A stretch of 64,000 nucleotides of DNA, from NCBI RefSeq assembly GCF_014195325.1, contig NZ_JACIBK010000005.1, positions 1-64,000 on the forward strand, read 5' to 3'. The position numbers and the translations under genes are program-made. Of the stretch, positions 7,307-16,469 are shown in pieces. Source of the stretch: Rhizobium sp. BK650 (lineage in GTDB: Bacteria; Pseudomonadota; Alphaproteobacteria; Rhizobiales; Rhizobiaceae). The stretch's first letter is position 1. Every line of letters begins with the position of its first letter. The notes below the pieces were generated by a model that saw nothing but the letters and a program-made list of their open reading frames with translations, was not told the DNA's origin and searched no databases.

Positions 7307-8563
7307 ATGCTGAAGAAAAGCCTTACCGCATTGGCGATATCTGCGGCCCTCTGGGGTGGCAGCGCGCATGCCGAAACCATTTCGGTATTTTGCGCGCCAA
7401 CGGAATTCGAGCTCTGCACAAACGTCGCCAATGCCTGGAAGGAAAAGACAGGCAACGAGGCCAAGATTAACAAGATGCCAGCGCTTTTGGACGACGCGAT
7501 CCCGATCTATCAGCAGTTGCTCGCGGCCAAATCCAAGGATATCGATGTCCTTTTCCTCGATGTGATCTGGCTCGGCATGTTCAAGAGCAACCTGCTCGAC
7601 CTCAAGACAATGATCCCGCAGGCAGACCAGGACAAGCATTTCGCCTCGACACTCAATGCGGCAAAACTCGACGGCAATCTCATTGCTATGCCTGCCTATA
7701 TGGACGTCGGGCTCATGTTCTATCGCAAGGATCTACTCGAAAAATACGGCAAGCCGGCACCGAAGACCTGGGACGAGTTGGCTGCCACCGCCAAGGAAAT
7801 TCAGGACAAGGAGCGGGCTGCGGGCTCGCCCGACCTGTGGGGTTATGCCTGGCAGGCCAAAAGCTATGAAGGCCTGACCTGCGACGCAATCGAACTTGTT
7901 GCTTCCAACGGTGGCGGCACCATCATTTCTGACGATGGAAAGGTGACCATCGACAATCCGCAGGCTGCCGCGGCGCTTGAAAAGGCAAAAGGCTGGATCG
8001 GCTCGATCAGCCCCGAGGGCGTCCTCAACTATGACGAGGAGCAGTCGCGCGCCATCTTCGAATCCGGCAACGCGGTCTTCCACCGCAATTGGCCCTATGT
8101 CTGGGGTACCTCGCATGAAAAGGGAAGCAATGTCGTCGACAAGGTCGGCGTGATGCCCCTTCCGGTTGGTAAGGAAGGCGAAAAGTCAAGCGGATGTCTC
8201 GGCCCGATGTATTACGGCGTCAACAAATACAGCGCCAAGCCGGCGGTGGCCGCTGACTTCGTAAACTTCATCACCGGCCCCGATATGCAGAAGATGCGTG
8301 CGCTGAAGGCGGCGCTCAACCCGTCGATCCAGACGCTTTACAGCGATCCGGAAGTTCTTGAGAAGATACCCTTCCTCAAGGATAACCAGCAGGCCTTTGC
8401 TGATAGCGCCGTGCGCCCGTCCGGCTACACCGGCACCAGCTACAACCGCGTTTCGCAGGCTTTCTACCGCTCGGTACATGACATGCTTTCTGGTGGTGCC
8501 GAGGTCAAGTCGAGTCTGACGTCGCTGGCCGGTCGGCTTGAGAAATTGAAGGAAAGCCGCTGA
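7307..8563 (+). CDS. Extracellular solute-binding protein, family 1 (sugar ABC importer)
   Basis: A 418-residue periplasmic receptor. A Sec signal peptide is followed by an AHA cleavage site near residue 22. The mature part follows the ThuE/MalE-like pattern for sugars and oligosaccharides: IDVLFLDVIWLGMF near residues 80-95, then PAYMDVGLMFYRKDLL and PKTWDEL, with a late GNAVFHRNWPY segment. It is the first gene of the operon, 62 bp after the palindromic promoter, and has a GAAGGGA ribosome-binding site. The ligand is unknown; trehalose or maltose-type disaccharides are plausible. Confidence 0.93.
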   Translation: MLKKSLTALAISAALWGGSAHAETISVFCAPTEFELCTNVANAWKEKTGNEAKINKMPALLDDAIPIYQQLLAAKSKDIDVLFLDVIWLGMFKSNLLDLKTMIPQADQDKHFASTLNAAKLDGNLIAMPAYMDVGLMFYRKDLLEKYGKPAPKTWDELAATAKEIQDKERAAGSPDLWGYAWQAKSYEGLTCDAIELVASNGGGTIISDDGKVTIDNPQAAAALEKAKGWIGSISPEGVLNYDEEQSRAIFESGNAVFHRNWPYVWGTSHEKGSNVVDKVGVMPLPVGKEGEKSSGCLGPMYYGVNKYSAKPAVAADFVNFITGPDMQKMRALKAALNPSIQTLYSDPEVLEKIPFLKDNQQAFADSAVRPSGYTGTSYNRVSQAFYRSVHDMLSGGAEVKSSLTSLAGRLEKLKESR

Positions 8564-8669
8564 CGCTCTCCAGATCCGGCGGTGGGGCGATCCGCTGCCG
8601 GAATGCGTCCCTGCCTCGCCATCCAATAAGGTGGCGAGCCTCTGCCGTCTCATACCCCCAAGGTGAACA

Positions 8670-9764
8670 ATGGCGTCGGTTTCGCTCGAATCCGTTTCGA
8701 AGAATTTTGGTACGCATGCGGTTATCCAGAACGTCGACCTTCAGATCATCGATGGCGAGTTTGTCGTTTTCGTCGGTCCCTCCGGTTGCGGCAAGTCAAC
8801 GCTTCTGCGCATCGTCGCCGGCCTGATCTCCGCATCGCAGGGCGTTGTGAGGATCGGCGGTGATGACGTGACTGATGTCCCTGCCTCTCAGCGAGGCGTT
8901 GCATTCGTCTTCCAGTCTTATGCGCTCTATCCGCATATGAACGTTGCGCGCAATATTGGCTTTGCGCTTGAGACCCTCGGCATGAACAGGGCCGCCATCA
9001 GCGAGAAAGTGCGGTCGGTCGCACGAATGCTGAAGGTCGATCATCTGCTCGAACGCCGGCCCCGCGAATTGTCTGGCGGGCAGCGCCAGCGCGTGGCGAT
9101 CGGTCGCGCTCTGGTGCGCCAGCCTGAAATCTTCCTCTTCGATGAGCCGCTGTCCAATCTCGATTCGGATCTGCGAATGGAGATGCGCATGGAGATCGCC
9201 AAGCTCCACGACGATCTCAAGACGACAATGATCTATGTTACCCATGACCAATCGGAAGCGATGACGCTTGCCGACAGGATCGTCGTTCTCAATCACGGAC
9301 GCATTGAGCAGGTCGGCACGCCGAAGGAACTCTACCACAGCCCTGACAACCGGTTTGTTGCAGGCTTCATCGGCAGCCCCCGTATGAACTTCCTGCCGGT
9401 GCAGACAACGTCAACCAAAGTGACTGGACCGGGCGGCCTCGTCATCGACGCAGGCATCGAGGGCCAAACCGTCACCGAGATCGGCATTAGGTCGGAAGCA
9501 ATCCAGTTGGTGAAGGCTGGCGACGGACGAATGACCTGCGTGCTCGAACGCATCGAAGATCTTGGCCATGAGCATTTTGCCTATTGCCGCGTCAACGACG
9601 ACGTCATCTGGGTGGTCCGCGTCAATGTCGAGCCCCCGAAGGAGTTGATCGGCACGGAGGTCGGCCTCAATTTCGGGGATACCGCGATCTTTGCCTTCGC
9701 CGCCGATGGAAAACGCCTCGCCCTCAACCGCCAAGTCGGCGTGGTCGAAGGAGCGCGGCAATGA
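8670..9764 (+). CDS. ABC transporter ATPase, MalK/UgpC type
   Basis: A 364-residue nucleotide-binding subunit that drives the importer. Walker A GPSGCGKST is at residues 36-44, the signature LSGGQ at 134-138 and Walker B FLFDEP at about 155-160, followed by the H-loop THDQ. The C-terminal TOBE region (about 240-350) is typical of sugar importers and may contact regulators. It follows the binding protein by about 106 bp and overlaps the first permease by four bases. Confidence 0.95.
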   Translation: MASVSLESVSKNFGTHAVIQNVDLQIIDGEFVVFVGPSGCGKSTLLRIVAGLISASQGVVRIGGDDVTDVPASQRGVAFVFQSYALYPHMNVARNIGFALETLGMNRAAISEKVRSVARMLKVDHLLERRPRELSGGQRQRVAIGRALVRQPEIFLFDEPLSNLDSDLRMEMRMEIAKLHDDLKTTMIYVTHDQSEAMTLADRIVVLNHGRIEQVGTPKELYHSPDNRFVAGFIGSPRMNFLPVQTTSTKVTGPGGLVIDAGIEGQTVTEIGIRSEAIQLVKAGDGRMTCVLERIEDLGHEHFAYCRVNDDVIWVVRVNVEPPKELIGTEVGLNFGDTAIFAFAADGKRLALNRQVGVVEGARQ

Positions 9765-10651
9765 GTGCCCGGCTCGCCCGCCGCGACCATCGTGCGGCCT
9801 GGCTGTTTCTGCTACCGGTCATCATCGTCATGCTGGTCGTCGCCCTCTGGCCGCTCGGCCGCACCTTCTTCTTCGCCTTCACCGATGCCTATCTAGACGA
9901 TCCATCCGTCTATTCGATGACGGGGCTCGACAACTTCCTTGAGGTCATCAACGACCGCAGCTGGTGGATTGCCGTCAAGAACACGCTGATCTTCACGGCC
10001 ATCTCGGTGGCGATCGAGACGGTTCTCGGCTTAGCGATAGCGCTCCTCGTCAATGAGGCCATTCCCGGCCGCGGGCTGGCGCGGGCGGCCATCCTCGTGC
10101 CCTGGGCGATCCCTGTCGTGGTCTCGACCAAGATCTGGGAATGGATGCTGAACGACCAGTTCGGCGTTATCAACAAGCTCCTCATCGGGCTCGGCCTTAT
10201 CGATCATGGTGTGCCCTGGACGGCAAGCGGCTCACTCCTTTTGGGAGCCGTCATTTTCGTCGACGTGTGGATGACGACCCCGTTCATGGTTCTGCTCATC
10301 CTGGCAGGCTTACAACTGATATCCTCAGAGATATTCGAGGCGGCGGAGGTCGATGGCATTCCGGCATGGAAGCGCTTCTGGTCGATCACTCTGCCGATGC
10401 TGCGCCCGGCGATCGGCGTAGCGGTCCTCTTTCGGGTCCTCGATGCCCTCAGGATGTTCGATCTTGCCTACGTGATGGCGGCGAGCAACGAGAACGTCAT
10501 GACAGTCTCCATCTACGCGCGCGACCGGCTGATCAGTTTCCAGGAGCTCGGCATCGGCTCGGCGGCATCGACCTGGGTCTTCCTGCTCGTCGCGCTTGTC
10601 GCCATCATCATCATCGGGGTTCTTCGCCTCGACAGAGCCGCCGGGACCTGA
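9761..10651 (+). CDS. ABC permease, MalF type
   Basis: A 296-residue inner-membrane subunit with six predicted helices. The EAA loop that contacts the ATPase reads EAAEVDGIPAWKRFWSITLP (about residues 190-210). The ATG at 9761 overlaps the ATPase stop as ATGA. The open frame extends further upstream, but that part is a frame shadow of the ATPase gene. It pairs with the next permease to form the channel. Confidence 0.93.
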   Translation: MSARLARRDHRAAWLFLLPVIIVMLVVALWPLGRTFFFAFTDAYLDDPSVYSMTGLDNFLEVINDRSWWIAVKNTLIFTAISVAIETVLGLAIALLVNEAIPGRGLARAAILVPWAIPVVVSTKIWEWMLNDQFGVINKLLIGLGLIDHGVPWTASGSLLLGAVIFVDVWMTTPFMVLLILAGLQLISSEIFEAAEVDGIPAWKRFWSITLPMLRPAIGVAVLFRVLDALRMFDLAYVMAASNENVMTVSIYARDRLISFQELGIGSAASTWVFLLVALVAIIIIGVLRLDRAAGT

Positions 10652-10656
10652 GCAAC

Positions 10657-11535
10657 ATGGCCGATGTAATCATTCCGAAGACCGTCCGCAGGTCTGCCTC
10701 TTACTTCCGGATGCGGCGCCGCGCCGTGCGAAGCCTGCAGATCCTGGCTCTTCTGCTCGTCCTTTTCTACACGCTGTTTCCCTATTATTGGGCCTTCGTT
10801 TCCTCGACGAAGCAGGGCTCGGCGCTCTATCACTCCGCACTAATGCCGGCGTTCGACTTCACCTACTATCGCCAGCTGATCGACAATCCGGTTTTCATGG
10901 GCTCGCTTTTAAACTCGGCCTATGTCGCGGTTTCGACCACTTTCTTATCGCTCGTCATCGGCCTTAGCGCCGCTTATGCACTCGGACGCATCGAATTCCC
11001 CCAACGGCGCACCATTCTGATGATCGTGCTGATGATCTCGATCTTCCCGCAGGTCGTCGTTCTGTCCGGCATGTTCGAATTGATCAACTGGATGGGCCTG
11101 TTCAACCGGCCAAGCGCGCTCGTCCTCACCTATCTCCTGTCGACCGTGCCCTTCACGACCTGGATTCTGACGACTTTCATTCGTGAATTTCCAAGGGAGT
11201 TGGAGGAGGCCGCAATCATTGACGGCTGCTCGCATTTTAGAATTCTGACGAAGATTCTGCTGCCGCTCATGGGACCTTCGCTCGCCAGCACTGGCATTCT
11301 TGCCTTCATCCTGGCGTGGAACGAGTTTCTCTTCGCGCTGACCTTCACCCTGACGGACGAGAACCGCACCGTGCCGGTTGCGATCGGCCTGATCGCAGGT
11401 AACACCCGGTACGAATATCCATTCGGTCAGATTATGGCTGCATCCGTTACCGTGACCCTGCCGCTGATCATTGTCGTATTGATCTTCCAAAGGCGGATCG
11501 TAGCCGGCCTGACGGCAGGCGCCATCAAAGGATGA
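10657..11535 (+). CDS. ABC permease, MalG type
   Basis: A 292-residue second channel subunit. A basic N-terminus is followed by about six membrane helices and an EAA loop (EEAAIIDGCSHFRILTKILLP). The C-terminus IVAGLTAGAIKG is the usual MalG-type ending. The ATG at 10657 lies five bases after the previous stop, so the two permeases are probably translated together. Confidence 0.93.
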   Translation: MADVIIPKTVRRSASYFRMRRRAVRSLQILALLLVLFYTLFPYYWAFVSSTKQGSALYHSALMPAFDFTYYRQLIDNPVFMGSLLNSAYVAVSTTFLSLVIGLSAAYALGRIEFPQRRTILMIVLMISIFPQVVVLSGMFELINWMGLFNRPSALVLTYLLSTVPFTTWILTTFIREFPRELEEAAIIDGCSHFRILTKILLPLMGPSLASTGILAFILAWNEFLFALTFTLTDENRTVPVAIGLIAGNTRYEYPFGQIMAASVTVTLPLIIVVLIFQRRIVAGLTAGAIKG

Positions 11536-11549
11536 CAAAGGAATAAACC

Positions 11550-12053
11550 ATGGACATGCTGGTAAAACTCTACGAACTGAAGGCCGATCCTGCGCTCGAT
11601 AAGCGGATCGCCGAACAGGAGATCACCATTCGGCGCATCCTCGCACCGGAGTTGAATGCCCTGACGGCCTGGATAGGGCCGCGCTTCGGAACCGGCTGGG
11701 CAGCGGAAGCAACGGTTGCCACCATGCGCCAGCCACCCACTTGCTTCATCGCAATTCAGAACGACGAACTCATCGGCTTTGCCTGCCACGACGCGACCGC
11801 GAAAGGCTTCTTCGGGCCGACCGGCGTCGATACGGCCGCCCGCGGCAAAGGTGTTGGCTACGCTTTACTGCTGACCACACTTCTTGATATGTACGCGCAG
11901 GGCTATGCTTATGCGGTGATCGGAGGCGCCGGCCCTATGGAGTTCTACCGTCGAAGCGTCGGGGCAGTTCCGATCGAAGGCTCGGAACCAGGTATCTACC
12001 GCGGCATGCTGCCACTTGCCGAGCCGAAAGGCATTTCGGAATCGGATCACTAG
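11550..12053 (+). CDS. GNAT-family N-acetyltransferase
   Basis: A 167-residue acetyl-CoA-dependent acyltransferase. The acetyl-CoA loop reads ARGKGVGYALL (about residues 97-107), and the C-terminal part has AVIGGAGPMEFYRRSVGA, typical of the GNAT fold. It lies 14 bp after the last permease with a GGAATAA-type leader, so it belongs to the operon. An acetyltransferase closing a sugar importer operon suggests that the imported molecule has an amine, or that it is detoxified by acetylation. The substrate is unknown. Confidence 0.88.
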   Translation: MDMLVKLYELKADPALDKRIAEQEITIRRILAPELNALTAWIGPRFGTGWAAEATVATMRQPPTCFIAIQNDELIGFACHDATAKGFFGPTGVDTAARGKGVGYALLLTTLLDMYAQGYAYAVIGGAGPMEFYRRSVGAVPIEGSEPGIYRGMLPLAEPKGISESDH

Positions 12054-12623
12054 GTCCGGTCGACCGTGGCACTGCCCGCGCCTTCTGGGCGTCTATCGCA
12101 ACATGAAAGCTGCCAGAACATCGCCTTTCGATCGCGCTTGCGCGGCCCCGCCGCCCCGGAAATCGGACGGGGCTCGTGCACCGACAGTACGCGTCGCCAT
12201 ATTTGAGGCAACGGTTCACGTATTGATGAAGTGCTGCTCAGCACCCAGTATCGACACGCCTGGGGAACGGGCCAATCGGTCGGCCCTCGATGTCCGCTCC
12301 GAGGATAGGGTGACGGCATTATCATCTTCGATGAAGGCCACGAACCCGAACGCTCCAGATGTTTGAGCACCGCGGCCTCGGCACCATCAGCATAAAAACA
12401 ACACCCCTCACCTGCCTGGTCTCACGACCATATCGATCATGTCGTCGCGCGCAGCGTATTCTCCGGTTTTCAAGCAACATTAAGCCCGATCTGGAAATCG
12501 ATCTCCCTCACGGAGCGACATCTTTCTACGCCTTTTGATTGAACACCTGCAAAACGCCTTTTCTCCACCGACGACAATGCTAGAGTTCCGTTCGTGGCCC
12601 GGCTACCGTTAACAGAGTGATGA
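12054..12623. other. Intergenic gap
   Basis: No gene is supported. A GC hairpin (GCCCCG at 12153-12158, CGGGGC at 12168-12173, 9-nt loop) without a T run may slow transcription after the ABC operon. The rest must contain the promoter of the phospholipid-type operon, but no clear boxes are visible. Confidence 0.4.
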
Positions 12624-13268
12624 ATGAAGGCATTGCTTACAAAGGCCGTGGCGACGGTGATCGTCTTATTTGCGCGCGCCGTCACGGCCGTTCGCGCCAC
12701 ATGGTCCGAGGAAGGGCTGCCTTCCGGCCCCTGCGTTTATTATGCCAACCACTCCAGCCACGGCGATTTCGTTCTGGTCTGGACGGTGTTGCCGCCAAGG
12801 CTGCGACATCGGGCTCGTCCGGTCGCAGGGGCTGAATATTGGCTGAAGTCCCGGCTCAATCGATTCATCGGCCGCGATGTTTTCAAGGCGGTGCTGATTG
12901 CGAGGGATCGTGAGAAGCGGACGGAAGATCCCGTCATGCAGATGGCCTCGGCAATCGATGCCGGCTATTCCCTCATTCTCTTCCCGGAGGGTACACGCAA
13001 CCAGTCCGACGAACGGCTCCTTCCATTCAAAAGCGGCATTTTCCATCTGGCGATGGCGCGCCCTGACATCAATCTCGTGCCGGTCTGGATCAGCAATCTC
13101 AACCGCGTCATGCCGAAGGGAGAGTTCGTTCCGGTACCGCTGATCTGCACGGTCACCTTCGGCAACGCGATGAGGATCATACCGGGCGAATACAAGGATG
13201 TTTTTCTTGAACGGATGCAGGCCGCTCTTCTGGCTCTGTCTCCAAACACTACAGGCGGCCCGGAATGA
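12624..13268 (+). CDS. plsC: 1-acyl-glycerol-3-phosphate acyltransferase-like protein
   Basis: A 214-residue PlsC-type acyltransferase, expected to make phosphatidic acid from lysophosphatidic acid at the inner membrane. The catalytic HX4D box is NHSSHGD (H43, D48) and the glycerophosphate-binding box FPEGTR is at about 120-125. One N-terminal membrane anchor is likely. It overlaps the cdsA-like gene by four bases (ATGA), so precursor synthesis and activation are coupled. It is probably a second, operon-specific copy and not the housekeeping enzyme, given the context. Confidence 0.9.
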   Translation: MKALLTKAVATVIVLFARAVTAVRATWSEEGLPSGPCVYYANHSSHGDFVLVWTVLPPRLRHRARPVAGAEYWLKSRLNRFIGRDVFKAVLIARDREKRTEDPVMQMASAIDAGYSLILFPEGTRNQSDERLLPFKSGIFHLAMARPDINLVPVWISNLNRVMPKGEFVPVPLICTVTFGNAMRIIPGEYKDVFLERMQAALLALSPNTTGGPE

Positions 13269-14212
13269 GTGAGGCGACTTCCGATCTGATGACGCTCGTA
13301 GCCGGCATCTTCTGCGTGCTCGTCCTTGCCTCAGTCGTCGGTTACATATTGCAGAAACGCCTCTCGCCGAACGGTTCCAACGCGGCTGTCGAAAACCTCA
13401 ATGCGCGGATCAAGGCCTGGTGGGTCATGGTCATCCTGATCGGCATAGCTTTCACAGCCGGCCGTATCGGCGTCTTGATCTTGTTCGGCTTTTGCTCGTT
13501 CGCAGCACTTCGAGAATTCGTAACCCTCATCAACACCCGACGGGCGGATCATTGGGCCCTTGCGGCAGCTTTCTTCGTTGTTGTGCCGATCCAATATTTT
13601 CTGCTCTGGGCCGAACAATACGGTATCTTCTCGATCTTCATTCCCGTCTACGCCTTCCTGCTGATGCCGATCATCTCGGTTCTCCGGGGTGACACGGAGC
13701 GCTTTCTCGTTCGTATCGCGGAGGTGCAGTGGGCGCTGATGATCTGTGTCTTCTGCGCCTCCCATGTGCCGGCGCTGCTGACGCTGAATATCCCGGGGTA
13801 CGAGGGCCGTAATGTATTGTTGATCGCCTTTCTGGTGATCGTCGTCCAGCTGAGTGATGTCTTGCAATATGTCTGGGGCAAATTGTTCGGACGCACTAAG
13901 ATTGCGCCAAGACTGTCGCCGTCCAAAACGGTCGAGGGCTTCGGCGGCGGCGTTGTCAGTGCGACATTGATTGGAGCGGGGCTTTGGTGGATTACGCCCT
14001 TTTCGCCACTTCAGGCGGGCACTCTGGCTTTCGTCATTACGCTGATGGGTTTCCTCGGGGGCTTGGTAATGTCTGCCATCAAACGCGACCGCGGCGTCAA
14101 GGATTGGGGCAATCTCATCGAGGGCCATGGCGGACTGATCGACAGACTGGATTCTGTCGTCTTTTCGGCCCCCATTTTCTTTCACCTGACGCGCTACTGG
14201 TGGTCACTGTGA
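13265..14212 (+). CDS. cdsA: Phosphatidate cytidylyltransferase (CDP-diacylglycerol synthase)
   Basis: A 315-residue multi-pass membrane enzyme that turns phosphatidic acid and CTP into CDP-diacylglycerol. The C-terminal signature is clear: SPSKTVEGFGGG (about 218-229) and KRDRGVKDWGNLIEGHGGL with the acidic DRLDS after it (about 275-298). Around seven or eight hydrophobic segments precede this. It overlaps its neighbours on both sides, which places it in one operon with the acyltransferase and the phosphatidyltransferase-like protein. Confidence 0.93.
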   Translation: MSEATSDLMTLVAGIFCVLVLASVVGYILQKRLSPNGSNAAVENLNARIKAWWVMVILIGIAFTAGRIGVLILFGFCSFAALREFVTLINTRRADHWALAAAFFVVVPIQYFLLWAEQYGIFSIFIPVYAFLLMPIISVLRGDTERFLVRIAEVQWALMICVFCASHVPALLTLNIPGYEGRNVLLIAFLVIVVQLSDVLQYVWGKLFGRTKIAPRLSPSKTVEGFGGGVVSATLIGAGLWWITPFSPLQAGTLAFVITLMGFLGGLVMSAIKRDRGVKDWGNLIEGHGGLIDRLDSVVFSAPIFFHLTRYWWSL

Positions 14213-14604
14213 TGTCCGTCCTGCAGCGCCTCTCTCGCAATGGAGCAGTGCATGTCCTGTTCGCCTTCCTGGCGATGGGAGGGTGGGCCATTTTCGCCAA
14301 TCGCGACCATACCATGCCTGCACCACTCTATGCCGGCTTTGTGCAGGGGACGATCTCGGCCTGCCTGACGCTTTTTCTGAAATCGGTCATCGACTGGCTT
14401 TCCAGCCGCTTCAGCGGTTCAACACGATTTTGGGCACCGCCCCTGATCGCCTGCCTTGGCTCGGCCAGCATTCTAGTGGCGATCCATACAGCGAGCGGCA
14501 CTCCGGAAATAGCCAAAACAATCGCCCTGCCGCTATTCGTGTCCACGACTTATGCAGCGATCTACAATTACTCGATCTCCGCTAGACGAGGTTTCGACAA
14601 ATGA
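14212..14604 (+). CDS. Small integral membrane protein in the phospholipid operon
   Basis: A 130-residue protein with three or four hydrophobic segments (about 14-30, 38-60, 72-90 and 100-120) and a basic C-terminus. No enzyme motif is visible and I do not recognise the family. The start overlaps the cdsA stop (TGATG) and the end overlaps the next gene by four bases, so it is firmly part of the operon. It may be a partner or scaffold for the two lipid enzymes; that is inference from context. Confidence 0.75.
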   Translation: MSVLQRLSRNGAVHVLFAFLAMGGWAIFANRDHTMPAPLYAGFVQGTISACLTLFLKSVIDWLSSRFSGSTRFWAPPLIACLGSASILVAIHTASGTPEIAKTIALPLFVSTTYAAIYNYSISARRGFDK

Positions 14605-15242
14605 TAGAGACAGGTGACAGGAGACCTCTGGCAAGCCGTAATAGCCGCTGGGCAGGCGCAATTGCCCGCTGGCTGGCGGCGCGCGCCGTCACGCCGAACC
14701 AGATCTCGCAGGCCAGCATTCTGGCGGCAGCAATCGCCGGCGGTGCCTTCTATCTGGCGGGGCAGACAACCGGCGTAGGACGTATCGCGGGCCTGTTGCT
14801 CGCCGTCTTGTTCTGCCAGGCACGCCTCCTTTGCAACCTGTTCGACGGTATGGTCGCCGTCGAAGGCAAGAAGGCAGAAGCTGACGGCCCCTTCTGGAAC
14901 GAATTTCCAGATCGCGTCGCCGACCTCATGATATTTTCCGGCGTTGGATATGGCGTCGGCATGCCTGGACTTGGCTGGGCAGCAGGAGCCTTCGCCGTCT
15001 TGACGGCCTACGTCCGAGAACTTGGTCGCGCCACCGGGAACCCGAGCGACTTCTCCGGTCCGATGGCAAAGCAACATCGAATGGCGGTGATCACGGTGGC
15101 GGGATTGGCATCTCTCGCCGAACCTCTGTGGGGCGGGCAAAACGAGATCCTGACGATTGCTCTCTTCATCGTCACGCTGGGGGCGACCCTGACGACGATC
15201 CGCCGATCGAAGACATTGGTGAGCCGCCTGACGGCTCGCTGA
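14601..15242 (+). CDS. CDP-alcohol phosphatidyltransferase-like protein with degenerate motif
   Basis: A 213-residue membrane protein of the CDP-OH-P transferase fold, which moves a phosphatidyl group from CDP-diacylglycerol to an alcohol. The signature stretch reads NLFDGMVAVEG then EFPDRVAD. Compared with the usual D-x2-DG-x2-AR...G-x3-D-x3-D, the first Asp is Asn and the AR pair is AV, while the last two Asp are kept. Relatives in the same gene order seem to share this variation, so it may mark a subfamily. The alcohol substrate cannot be read from the sequence. Confidence 0.82.
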   Translation: MIETGDRRPLASRNSRWAGAIARWLAARAVTPNQISQASILAAAIAGGAFYLAGQTTGVGRIAGLLLAVLFCQARLLCNLFDGMVAVEGKKAEADGPFWNEFPDRVADLMIFSGVGYGVGMPGLGWAAGAFAVLTAYVRELGRATGNPSDFSGPMAKQHRMAVITVAGLASLAEPLWGGQNEILTIALFIVTLGATLTTIRRSKTLVSRLTAR

Positions 15243-15347
15243 CTTACCCGCGATAGGGCGAAGCCAGGCCCGACGGGACCGTGATTGATGCGATCTGCTC
15301 GATAAGTCGGTAAAGAAGAGCGATGTAGTCGAACAAGTATCAACTTG

Positions 15348-15355
15348 TTGTATAC
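15348..15355 (+). promoter_or_regulatory. Candidate GntR/FCD half-site TTGTATAC upstream of regulator
   Basis: TTGTATAC lies about 50 bp before the regulator start, directly after an inverted repeat CAAGT-ATCA-ACTTG (15334-15347). The same octamer in reverse (GTATACAA) occurs at 16122-16129 after the gene, before the amidohydrolase operon. FCD-type regulators bind such short symmetric cores; the assignment is positional. Confidence 0.4.
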
Positions 15356-15402
15356 CTGATCGCGCGATAACCTGTCCGAAAGTAGACGAGCTTCGAAATC
15401 AC

Positions 15403-16101
15403 ATGTCATCCAATTCCGACCGGGTGAACATCGCCCATCGCACACTTCGGCAGGCCATCATCGAGCAGGCGCTGAAAGCCGGCACCAAGCTTCCCGAAGA
15501 CGAGATCGGCCGGCATTTTTCGATGAGCCGCACGCTGGTTCGCACGGTCCTTGCCAAGCTGCAGGCTCAGGGACTGGTCGATACCTACCACAAGCGCACG
15601 GCCACCGTGGCCCAACCGAGCCTTGACGAGGCCCGCGACGCCTTTGCCGTCCGCCGCGCGCTGGAGCGAGAGGTGGTGAAGGCGGTGATAAAGCGCTGGA
15701 GCCCGGCAACCGAAAAGCTGTTGCGAGCGCATGTGCAGGAAGAGGAAGCCGCTCACGCCAAGGGAGATGTGCGCCTGTCGACCCGCCTTGCCGGCGAATT
15801 CCATCTAAAGCTTGCCGAGTTAGCGGGCAATGCCCTGCTCGAGCGCTACCTCTCCGAACTCGTATCGCGCTGCTCGCTGATCCTTGCAATGTATAGCCGA
15901 CCGCATTCCAGCGAATGCGCCATCAATGAACATTCCGGCCTCATCAACGCATTAAAGAAAGGTGACCTGCCCGCGGCGGAACGTTTGATGGATGAACACC
16001 TGTCATCTGTTGAAAGCCGCGCATTGCTCGAAGACGATCTTGCCGCAGAAGCTGACATCGGGTCCATCCTGTCGCGCTTTTCTGCCCGCGTAGCCGGCTG
16101 A
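15403..16101 (+). CDS. GntR-family regulator, FadR/FCD subfamily
   Basis: A 232-residue repressor type. A winged helix (residues about 10-75; LPEDEIGRHFSMSRTLVRTVLAKLQ holds the recognition helix) is followed by an all-helical FCD domain. The metal/ligand residues of the FCD fold are suggested by EFHLKLAELAGN and the late NEHSGLINALKKGD histidine. It is transcribed toward the amidohydrolase-Ggt operon that starts about 370 bp downstream and probably controls it. The start ATG at 15403 gives the normal family length. Confidence 0.92.
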   Translation: MSSNSDRVNIAHRTLRQAIIEQALKAGTKLPEDEIGRHFSMSRTLVRTVLAKLQAQGLVDTYHKRTATVAQPSLDEARDAFAVRRALEREVVKAVIKRWSPATEKLLRAHVQEEEAAHAKGDVRLSTRLAGEFHLKLAELAGNALLERYLSELVSRCSLILAMYSRPHSSECAINEHSGLINALKKGDLPAAERLMDEHLSSVESRALLEDDLAAEADIGSILSRFSARVAG

Positions 16102-16469
16102 GCTGCCGGTTTTTCAAACACGTATACAAGATCGTGATTATTTTCTGGACGTTTTCGTCGTTAGCGCCGATTTGAGTTCGTCGATCGCCATGCAATAAAG
16201 TTATCTCGTTGCATATTCTCTCAATGATTCATACGCTTAACTTTTCGTCGCTGTGAGGCATCGCCCGTCCACATACTGGCATTGATATTGCATACGTGAT
16301 CTCGGTATCTTGTAGGCTGGACATTGCGTAACTCGCATACCGGAGGCGATACAAGGGCATTGGCTGATCGACTGCTGATAGGCTCCACAGAACTGACCTA
16401 GGATCATCAATAGAAAGGGAAAGATCCGTATCTGACGGGTCTTCTTTGAAAAAAGGGAAGGAAGCACCA
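16102..16469. other. Regulatory gap before the amidohydrolase operon
   Basis: AT-rich, 368 bp, without a supported gene. It holds the GTATACAA site at 16122-16129 and further CATAC-containing words near 16229, 16291 and 16336. These could be operators for the FCD regulator. The long leader suggests the operon has its own regulated promoter. Confidence 0.45.

Noticed and set aside
12016..12370. Overlapping frames on both strands after the GNAT gene
   Set aside because: No motifs and each partly overlaps the end of a clear gene; composition typical of shadow frames.
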